A stretch of DNA of 64,000 nt from Metaphire vulgaris (lineage: Eukaryota; Annelida; Clitellata; Crassiclitellata; Megascolecidae), in contig CM030865.1 of the NCBI GenBank assembly GCA_018105865.1, forward strand, positions 760,141-824,140, read 5' to 3'. The position numbers were made by a program, and so were the translations under genes. The stretch's first letter is position 1. Each line of letters opens with the position of its first letter. Under the pieces are notes generated by a model. The model worked only from the letters and a program-made list of their open reading frames with translations. It searched no databases and was not told where the DNA came from. This document shows positions 55,526 to 64,000 of this stretch, one piece after another.

Positions 55526-56580
55526 ATGGTGGCTATACATTGTATAGATTTTTAACCCTTTAAAAACGTCAGACACCTGATAGATATCCAAAATGCGGGT
55601 CCAGATTCCTTGTAGGCATAGACTGGGCTTCAATCAGTGCAAATATGAAGGCCCTACGACACCACAAATTTTCGCTCAAATTTCGAAAAAACACCCTGGA
55701 CTATAGTCCATGAAAAATTTTCGGGCGACCCAAAAATTCATGTCGATATTTCACCCAAATTTCTCTTTAGAACCCTCAAACGCCTTGCAGTGATGTCAGT
55801 GGACTAGAAAAATCCGTCACTTTCCACCCTATTAATGTGTCTATATTGCAAAATATAATAAAGGTGGCTATACATTGTATAGATTTTTAACCCTTTAAAA
55901 AAGTCAGACACCTGATAGATATGCAAAATGCGGGTCCAAATCCCTTGTAGGCATCGACTGGGCTTCAATCGGTGCAAATATGAAAGCCCTACGACACCAC
56001 AAATTTTCGCTCAAATTTCGATAAAACACCCTGGAAAAATGAAAAATTTTCCATGAAAAATTTTCGGGCGACCCAAAAATTCATGTCGATATTTCACCCA
56101 AATTTCTCTTTAGAAGCCTAAAACGCCTTGCAGTGATGTCAGTGGACTAGAAAAACCCGTCACTTTCCACCCTATTAATGTGTCTATATTGCAAAATATA
56201 ATAATGGTGGCTATACATTGTACAGATTTTTAACCCTTTAAAAACGTCAGACACCTGATAGATATCTAAAATGCGGGTCCAGATTCCTTGTAAGCATAGA
56301 CTGGGCTTCAATCAGTGCAAATATGAAGGCCCTACGACACCACAAATTTTCGCTCAAATTTCGATAAAACACCCTGGACTATAGTCCATGAAAAATTTTC
56401 GGGCGACCCAAAAATTCATGTCGATATTTCACCCAAATTTCTCTTTAGAACCCTCAAACGCCTTGCAGTGATGTCGGTGGACTAGAAAAATCCGTCACTT
56501 GCCACCCTATTAATGTGTCTATATTGCAAAATATAATAATGGTGGCTATACATTGTATAGATTTTTAACCCTTTAAAAAG
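55526..56580. repeat. ~340-bp tandem satellite, three full copies
   Basis: Units begin GGTGGCTATACATTGTATAG at 55528, 55863, 56206 and (partial) 56541, so periods are 335, 343 and 335 bases. Copies differ by scattered substitutions and small indels. The frames are full of stops. Confidence 0.92.
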
Positions 56581-56937
56581 TCAGGGTAGGCATTTTGATG
56601 TACCCGCACATCTCTACTTTGCACCAGAAATTTTGGGAAAATTCGCCTGGAAAATGGCGATTTTCCTATTTTCTATTAAAACCTATACTCATATTAGCCT
56701 TGCTTTGATGACAAAAACTAGACACAAGTTAGCGATAAATCGTAGGCCCCCCACAGATATCAGAAATCTATTTGCAGATCCATTATAGGCATCGAATGAG
56801 CTTCAAATGGGTGTGAGTTTCAAGAGAATCGGAGGACACAAAATTTTTGCGACCAAAAAAACCCTGGACAATTTAACAAGTATAGTCAAGACCTTGGTTC
56901 TGGCCTTGAGGGTGGAGTCCTTGGTTCTGACCTTGAG

Positions 56938-57078
56938 TCAGGGTTTAATCTAGGCCGTTTCCGGGGGAAATTGCCCTTTCCCCCGGAAATTTTGGCATAC
57001 TACATCAACTAACAGCAGCCCCCTAGCAGAATTCCTCCCCGGCTTTGTTTAGTTCCCCAGAGTCCAATTAAACACTGC
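56938..57078. mobile_element. hAT-like MITE, family F
   Basis: CAGGGTTTAATCTAGGCCG to AATTAAACACTG, with the CCCCGG blocks of the family. Confidence 0.65.
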
Positions 57079-57743
57079 CTGGTCGTGGCCTTGAGGGACG
57101 AGTCCTTATAAACATCCCTGCTGGAAATATAATCGGCATTCCTTGGTCTCTCTCTCTTTTGCCCAGTGATCAGTCCTTGCCTTCCCCACAATCCATGGTG
57201 AGGTCACTGTACAACTCGTGTAGCACTAAAATCCTCTTACATGCTTGCGACTGTGCAAGGTCTTAGGAAAATGTTCCGTAACTTCCAAATCAAACATTCT
57301 GGAAATGTTCAATTGTCCATTGTGCCTCGAGGACTTTGGATGAAAAATACACTGGTGATTGTATATACACACACTGCAGATGCTCTTTATAAAGAGGATG
57401 CGAAATTCTCTAACAACAATTATTCCAGTTTTTAACAGAGGGACGGGTTAAGGAAAGAAATTGTTGGTGCAAAGTTGAACCTGAAACAGATAAACAAAAT
57501 ATAAAACGAAGATAAAATTCAGATTTTGCTTTTTTTCTTCGATTTTCATAAATTCATTGGATTACATGTTAAAAATCATGGGTAAGTGACTCTAAGGGTA
57601 AGTGGCATGTTACATAAATGTGGTTCTATTGAAGACATCTTGTAAGTCTGTTTAGTAACATAAATGCAATTGAATTTGTATTTGTTGTGCGTTCCAGAGA
57701 AAGGTTTCTTCATGGTTGTAACATCCTGATATTGTGAGTCCTG

Positions 57744-60700
57744 TTATTTGGCATCAGAGAGAGCAGCCACACCAGGAAGCACCTTGCCTAGAAAAACAAA
57801 TAGTAAATATATATATATATACCGTATTTTCACGCATATAAGACGTGGGTTATACGATTTTTACACAATTAACCCCCCTGGTGCGTCTTATACGTGGGTG
57901 CTTCTTATATCTAACATAGCAGGAAGAACACGGAATTCGCCCCCCTCCCCATCCCCTAAGTAATTGTTTCGAGGTGACTGGATGTAAAAAGTAGTTCAAG
58001 CGGGTAAACAGTCGACAGTCGAGTGTACCTTCGAGTAGCTCGAGGCTGGCTCCTCCGCCAGTGCTGACGTGGGACACTTTGTCCTCGGCACGAAACTGGG
58101 CAGCAGCAGTTGCCGTATCTCCGCCGCCTAAACACACACACACACACACACACACACATCCAGAGACACTGCACTAGGACTGCCAAGAGCAGAAGAAGGC
58201 TCCAACAAATACTATTATTCCTACAACTATGTATTAGAAGTCTGAAGTCCAGGGTTATTTCTAGGATTATCAATTTGTGGGGGTGTCGGTCTCAAATTTG
58301 GGGAGGGGGTGTTGGAGGGTGTTAGGGTGCATCTCAGGCTAGGATTGGGGAAAATTTAGAGGGGTGTCGGTCTCAAATTGGGGGTTGGGGGTGTTAGGGT
58401 GGGGTGTAAAAATATCCCTGCTGAAATCTATTTCAATGCATCAACTGATAAAAGTAAGAACTGAAATAATCCAACTGACAAAACTCCTGCAGCAATGTTC
58501 TCAGATCAGAACTCCGATGAACGAGACATATGTGGCCAGAAACCATCCTTCACACACAAGGTCCCTTAGTCACTGGTTCTCATCGCATCGTTATTACGGC
58601 GCTATAGAAGACGGAGTTGGTCGGACTCACCGATGATGGTGATCGTTCCTTTCTTGGTCGCCTCTGCCACTGCATTCATCAATGCCTGCGTTCCCTTTGC
58701 AAAGTTCGCCCATTCAAACACACCGGGTGGCCTGGAAAATATTCCAACAAACAATGAATAACAATGAATAGAGTTCGTGATCACAATACACAGCACTGCG
58801 ATCACTACAGAAGCCACGGCTGCCTCTGTTGCCCTCAATTTGAAATGGTTCAAAACTCCTCTCCTTGTCAAAATGCAGTAATCACAGTGATATGACTTCT
58901 GAGCAATTTTAAAAAAAATGGGTGTTATACAAATATCCTGTCAAATTACGGTTACAAACTTACAAATACAAGTGTCTGCTATAACAAGAATTTTATTCCA
59001 GTGCTTTATTTTGCTTTGAATTTGGATTTGGTGTGTCATTGGCTCAGAGCATTATGATATTGGCACCATAGAAGTTTATTGATTGATTAATTAAAAATTT
59101 TAATGTGAACATCATTCTGATTTAACAAGTATTCTAACACAGGATCTTAATGAGCCACTCACAGCACAGTCATATTACCCCCATCCTGCACAAGACATCA
59201 GAAGCTGATAAAGTTGGAACTATGAAATATGTCGAGATAGACTCCATCGAGTCATTGCTCACCCGTTCCAAACTAGAGTTTTTGCCTTCATTATAACATC
59301 AGAGAACAGTTTGATAGACTGGGGACCAATATCAAGTCCCTAAAATACAACAACAATGTCATTCATTTAATAATAGTCTATACAGGGTGGCGCAAAAAAC
59401 CCAGACTAGTCGCATATAGCCTAGTCTATAGCTCTAGTCCTTGCATTGTCCAATTTCAAACAGTGTATCAATTTTATAATATTTAGGTTTGCATTTAATA
59501 TAGTCCGGTGTTTTTTCGTACCATCCTGTATTTTGATCTATCAGTAATGAATTGAAACTGATCAGAGATTAGTGCTACATCAGCTCATTCGTCTCCGAGT
59601 CAATGCACAAATGAACGAAAGAATCGATTTCTCTTCGGCCTGACCGCATGCATACCATCGCCTCTCCTTTGATTCCATCTTTGAGAGATGCTGCTCCAAC
59701 CGTGGCCTTCTCATCGAATTTGTCACCAGTGACAAAGTCCACAGGAAAGGTCATCGTCACTTTCTTTGCCTTTGCCTTCTCCATCAGCTTTGGAACGATC
59801 TTCGAACCCTCTTCATCAAACAAAGACTTTCCTATCTGGAAAATAACAATAACCTCTATAATAGAAGAACAGAGGTTTTGAGTCTCAATCGTAAGGCTAA
59901 TAAGAGAGACTGAGTGGACCAATGCTGGAAGTGAATTTCACAGTCTAGACCCATCCACTCAAGTTGTATGTCACGAATTAACCTGAATTAGCATTTGCCA
60001 TTATGTTCCATCAAATTTTAACATTTTTCAAATAATACAGAAAATCCAAGACCTCACAGATATGCTCGAAATTATTGCTTAAAACAGTCAAACCCTCTCA
60101 ATGTCACTTCTGCTAATTGAAATCTCCTCAAATGTCACAACACTTAGATCCACCATCAGTATTGAAACAGCTGTTGATGTCAAATCCATTTAATTAAGCA
60201 CAATTTGAAGAATGCTTCTCTCTAACTAACGTGGTGATCACATGCATTGTATTACCTCCATATTGTTGTTGACCTTGAGAAAGGTGAAGGCCATTCCTCC
60301 ACCGATTATCATGTCCGTGACCTTGTCCAGCAGATTCTCAATCAGTTGGATTTTGTCAGCAACCTTTGCACTGGACACAGAAGACAATCAATTTCATTAT
60401 TCAATCCAAAATCCACACACATTCTGATCTAAGCCTCCTTCTATGCTAATTCAAAGCAGTCAGTCGCTCAAAATCTGAAATAAATGCTAAGGAAATCATT
60501 CCCAAATGATAGGAAATCAATCAAACATGTGCAATTTAATAGCAAGGTGCTCCGGGTCTATAGCTGCTATGCTACTCGACTCAGCTGCTATGCTACTTGA
60601 GACTCACCCGCCAAGAATTGCAAGATACGGTTTCTGCGGATTCTCCATCACCTTTGCAAAGTACATCAGCTCCTTCTTAAGAAGAAGACCAGAAGCCTTA

Positions 60701-61262
60701 ACTGGCAAATTCACTCCAACCATAGAACTAAAAAATACAGAACATAGATACCAAGCAACGTAAGAACATGCACCAGTCGAACACATGACGCTAACAAGAG
60801 AAACTTCAATTTAAAATTAACATGTTTATTTTTGGCTTGCTATCGTCATACTGCCACTGGCGTCATTCTTCATAATACATTTTTTCTTTCAATATATACA
60901 CTCAAATGGTTGCAATGAGGAATAAGTTGTGCTGGAATGTATCTGTCCTGTGGCTGGCAATCTGTGAATGTTTACGAGACGTGAGGCTTCTGGTGTTGTG
61001 TCAAAATACCTGTGAGGTCGATGTGCTGTCCCGAAGGCATCGTTGATGTAAATGTCTCCCAGTTTGCTGAGACTGGCGCGGAATTTGTCCACCGCTGCTG
61101 GTTCAGCCTTTATCTATTAAAACAGTCAACATGTTCATGCACCAACTGCATAATAATAGTAAAGCAAAAGTTCTCCCACGCCCGGATTCAAAATCAATAA
61201 ATTAATATACTCAGTAACATTCTAAGCAACCGTTCAAACTGTGTGAAATAAAATCAAGACTG

Positions 61263-61322
<60 letters not shown>

Positions 61323-63548
61323 CATGGTTGTTAAAGCACATTAAGTCATTAACTAAGTGAAGAATCATGAACAGAGGTAGAAGACATGGCTACTGTGGAT
61401 CAGATATGATTAGCCCTTAAGTGCAGTGTAAAATAATCAGGGTTTCACTATGTTATCTGGTAATGTGCAAAGTCCAACCTTCTGTCCACCCTCTTCGATT
61501 TTGCCCTCTTCTTCAATGTGGAAGCGGAGATTTTCCAAGAGAATGATGGACCCAGCCGCTGGATTGGCGCAGGCAGCCTCAACCTCTGGACCGACACAGT
61601 CAGACAGAAATTTGACGTCCCTAAAGCATGTCACAAATTCAACTCAAATGTAAATCAATGTAGAACAATCAAATGAAATTCAACCTAAAACTGCTACCAG
61701 TATTGGTTATTAAAAACCTTTCTGATCATTGAGTCGTTCTAAGAGGTGAGAGTTGTAATATGGGCCTTTCGGAAACAAGGTCACAATATAGAAAGATCGG
61801 TTAGATATCACTGCAAATATGCTCATCTAACAACGTACTGTGGTGAATATAATGAATGGAACAACTGCCATAACCCAAGATCTATTCAGTGATATGCAAG
61901 AAATGAAAAACAGACTTCACCTCTACTCTGTTCTGCTATGAATGATCGCTCACCTAAAGGTCAAACATTAAAGACACCACTTGACCAAACCCCTAGACCC
62001 CCCCCCCAGTTTCACCAAACTGAAATGGCATCAGATAGCAATAATCTACAACACATTCGACAGAATCTCAAATCACTTCATTCTTACTTTCCAAGCAACT
62101 TCTTCAACTCTTCAGCAATGGGTTTCAAAGAAAATTTCTCAACAACCTTTCCATCCGGTCTTCCAAGATGACTCATCAAAACAATAGACTTGGCACCTTT
62201 GTCAATAGCATATTTCACGGTCGGCAAAGCACCAACAATTCTAGAAAATGTTGGTAATAAATTTTCTTTACAAAAATACAAAGTAAGTATTGAAACACAA
62301 TATAATACATTTATCAACAGGTTTGTACATTTAAAAAACCATACAATATCATGATTTAAGGTGGCTTAGAAGGAATTACTGCCTACGTGAAAGCCACTAG
62401 GGGCGCTAACAGGGCTTGAACCTTGCTCCCATCAGCCTACTGCTCCAGCGCATTACCCACTCTGCCATCTTCTGCCCCTTTAGTTTGACACCCTCTCACT
62501 TAAATAACAAAGTGCAACTCTTAACGTATTTCAATGACACACTAATAGTACTTCACAGATTAAGAACCAGAAGAAGATAGAAACAACAATGCCAGTAGCT
62601 AGTACTGCTGCATGGAGGGCACCACAAGCCAAATATTGGGTGGGCCAACATGGCCTGTTTGAAATTGGACAATGCAAGGACTAGTGCTACAGTAGGCTAT
62701 AGATATGCAAAAATTCAGAAGAGTGATGAAACGAATTAAAACCACATATTCTTGTGTCCCCATCTTTGCTGTGTCAAACCGTACTAGAATTGTCAATATA
62801 TTCTGTCTCAATTTTTTTCTAGAGCTTTCGAAATGCCACGAAAAATAATGAGCCATTTGAAATGACATTATACAAAGTCTTTCAGAAAGCTATTCTCTGT
62901 CAAATGTCTAAAAAATCAATCGAGAGATAAGATGGCGCTTAAGAGAGCTGGTTTCTTCTATCACAGGTTTTATAGACCACAAAAATATTATAAAACAGAT
63001 ACCCTGTTTGAAATTGGACAATGCAAGGACTAGTGCTACAGTAGGCTATAGATATGCAAAAATTCAGAAGAGTGATGAAACGAATTAAAACCACACATTC
63101 TTGTGTCCCCATCTTTGTTGTGTCAAACCGTACTAGAATTGTCAATATATAACTATTCATTACCTTTGGTTGCTGGTTACCTTTCCATCCTTCATTGGCA
63201 CATTGAAGTCAACTCTGCAATCGCCAGAAAAACAACTTTAAAATCAAGTAAATAATAACCAAAGCTTTCCATGTCAAATTCATCCGGTGAATTTCATAAA
63301 TAAAAATACAGCACTTTTTCTCCTCATAATTTCCGAAACCTTAAAAGAGGTCTCAAAAAACCTGAAGTGGAACACAGAAAATTCAAATAATTCGCCAAAC
63401 ACAAAATTATCTCTGATCAGTTTTAAAAGGAAATCGTCAGAAACTTTTACCTCATCAGCACTCGCTTCCCCTTCACGTCAACCCCATCGATGGCCAGCTT
63501 ATTGAACCCAGACGCGGGGGCGGAGGGGACCGACTTCTTGGCCGCCAT
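57744..63548 (-). CDS. PGK: Phosphoglycerate kinase, 12 coding exons, complete
   Basis: Exons in order: 63548-63451, 63214-63164, 62240-62088, 61620-61479, 61113-61010, 60727-60608, 60370-60256, 59835-59656, 59339-59263, 58731-58631, 58127-58029, 57787-57744 (stop TAA). Sum 1,284 bases, 427 residues, all GT-AG and in phase. Catalyses the glycolytic step 1,3-bisphosphoglycerate + ADP to 3-phosphoglycerate + ATP in the cytosol. Diagnostic motifs: [101 protein letters not shown]. The ATG gives [20 protein letters not shown], about ten residues longer at the N-terminus than the usual 415-417-residue enzyme. No catalytic residue is seen to be missing. Convergent with the PAN receptor gene; housekeeping function, no evident link to it. 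Confidence 0.97.
57814..57828. repeat. Short (TA)n in the last PGK intron
   Basis: TATATATATATATA, about 25 bases upstream (on the minus strand) of the last PGK exon acceptor. Confidence 0.6.
58133..58159. repeat. (CA)n microsatellite
   Basis: Thirteen or so CA units directly before the acceptor of PGK exon 58127-58029. On the transcribed strand it reads (TG)n. Confidence 0.9.
58250..58420 (+). mobile_element. hAT-like MITE, family A
   Basis: CAGGGTTATTTCTAGG to AAAAATATCCCTG, flanked by CTGAAGTC and CTGAAATC (7 of 8). It lies in PGK intron 10. Confidence 0.85.
59383..59528. mobile_element. Mariner-like MITE, TA flanked
   Basis: CAGGGTGGCGCAAAAAACCC to TACCATCCTG with TA on both sides. The interior matches repeat S (4.25 and 62.7-63.1 kb). 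It lies in PGK intron 8. Confidence 0.75.
61264..61321. repeat. (TTA)n microsatellite
   Basis: TTA run with two ATC interruptions in a PGK intron. Confidence 0.9.
62395..62478 (-). mobile_element. tRNA-derived SINE head (candidate)
   Basis: The minus strand carries an A-box-like TGGCAGAGTGGGTAATGCGC and, about 35 bases on, a B-box-like GGTTCAAGCCC, ending in GCGCCCC that can pair with the starting GGGGCAGA only in part. The layout is that of a tRNA-like promoter of a SINE rather than an intact tRNA gene. It lies in PGK intron 2. Confidence 0.5.
62660..63155. mobile_element. Repeat S, tandem partial duplicate
   Basis: Two overlapping copies of the repeat at 4.25 kb; the blocks beginning GACAATGCAAGGACTAGTGC at 62.67 and 63.02 kb are nearly identical. 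The second ends 9 bases past the donor of PGK exon 63214-63164. Confidence 0.75.
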
Positions 63549-64000
63549 CGCTGCTGCTGCTGATGCTGCTGTTGATGCTGAGGAGAACGAGGAGTCAGTT
63601 GAAGATTCGAATCCAAACGGATATTGTCATTACGTCACACAATCGAACATTAACATTCCACTCGAATATAGCGCAAGAATAAAGTTTCGAAAAAGAAATA
63701 TGAAGTCATTTATCAAGGGGCCAAAAAGCCTGCATCTACCGGCGCCGTTTCTTCTCGCACAATCAATCCCTGTAGTTTTGTTCCTGCGGTCGTTTATGAT
63801 GCTTGTTTTCTATTCCGTCCTCGACTGGAATTCAAATGCCTCATGCAGTCTCTGTTTCTGCTTGGTTCTTGTGTAATAAATCTCTTCTCAGTTGATTATC
63901 ATATGCTTTCTTTCATGCTCTAACGTAACGGCAACTGACTGACTGACCGAGCTTATTAATGGGCTGTCTGAAAATAACAGAGCTGAGAGCTATTTTAATT
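63549..64000 (-). promoter_or_regulatory. PGK 5' leader and promoter region
   Basis: This lies upstream of the PGK ATG on the minus strand. A GCA/GCT-rich stretch at 63549-63600 adjoins the start codon and is probably 5' UTR. The remainder is A+T-rich with no TATA box or initiator I could assign. No other gene seen. Confidence 0.4.

Larger units (their letters stand above)
54305..57743. other. Convergent spacer between PAN receptor and PGK
   Basis: No coding exon recognised. It holds the 3' ends of both genes, a few diverged repeats (GGGCCGCCGAGAGG near 55.03 and 55.33 kb; a one-ended family B piece at 55.44 kb), the ~340-bp satellite, and a family F element near 56.94 kb. No clear AATAAA was found for either gene. 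Confidence 0.6.

Overview
The window is nuclear DNA of an animal, most likely a marine invertebrate; I cannot name the species. Genes are split by many GT-AG introns. Simple repeats and short interspersed elements fill the introns and spacers. The lineage is inferred from gene content (C-type lectin and PAN/apple receptors built by exon shuffling) and repeat style, not from a diagnostic marker. Exon models were built by hand from reading frame, splice sites and intron phase, with no transcript evidence. Outer exon ends and first and last exons are the weakest parts.

Layout. (1) 1-9.2 kb: gene-poor flank with microsatellites, several DNA-transposon MITEs, LINE 3' ends, a CpG-rich stretch near 2.0-2.6 kb and one 164-codon minisatellite ORF (8.66-9.16 kb). 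(2) 9.5-22 kb, minus strand: a leucine-rich-repeat (LRR) gene with at least 17 phase-compatible exons, plus a Glu-rich exon at 9.5-10.4 kb that may be its alternative 3' end. (3) 23.5-32.4 kb, plus strand: a type I membrane receptor with signal peptide, five C-type lectin-like domains (CTLDs), one transmembrane helix and a short tail. It lies head-to-head with the LRR gene. (4) 35.7-54.3 kb, plus strand: a second type I receptor with signal peptide, ten PAN/apple-like domains of two alternating subtypes (one domain per phase 1-1 exon), a Thr/Pro stalk, a transmembrane helix and a basic tail. One PAN exon carries a 1-nt frameshift in an A-run, and one further PAN-like exon is degenerate. (5) 54.3-57.7 kb: spacer with a ~340-bp tandem satellite. 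(6) 57.7-63.5 kb, minus strand: a complete 12-exon phosphoglycerate kinase gene, convergent with the PAN gene.

The CTLD and PAN genes encode neighbouring cell-surface proteins of recognition or adhesion type. PGK is a glycolytic housekeeping gene and looks unrelated to them.

Mobile DNA dominates the non-coding part. At least seven MITE families have CAGGG/CAGTG-type termini, several with perfect 8-bp target-site duplications (TSDs), which indicates hAT-like elements. There are also TTAA-flanked (piggyBac-like) palindromes, a TA-flanked mariner-like hairpin, LINE 3' ends with (ATG)n or (AAT)n tails, and a tRNA-derived SINE candidate. The most notable points are a hAT-like MITE that duplicated a splice donor of the lectin gene, the two-subtype PAN array, the differing sugar-binding motifs of the CTLDs, and a minisatellite that grew out of an LRR-gene splice donor.
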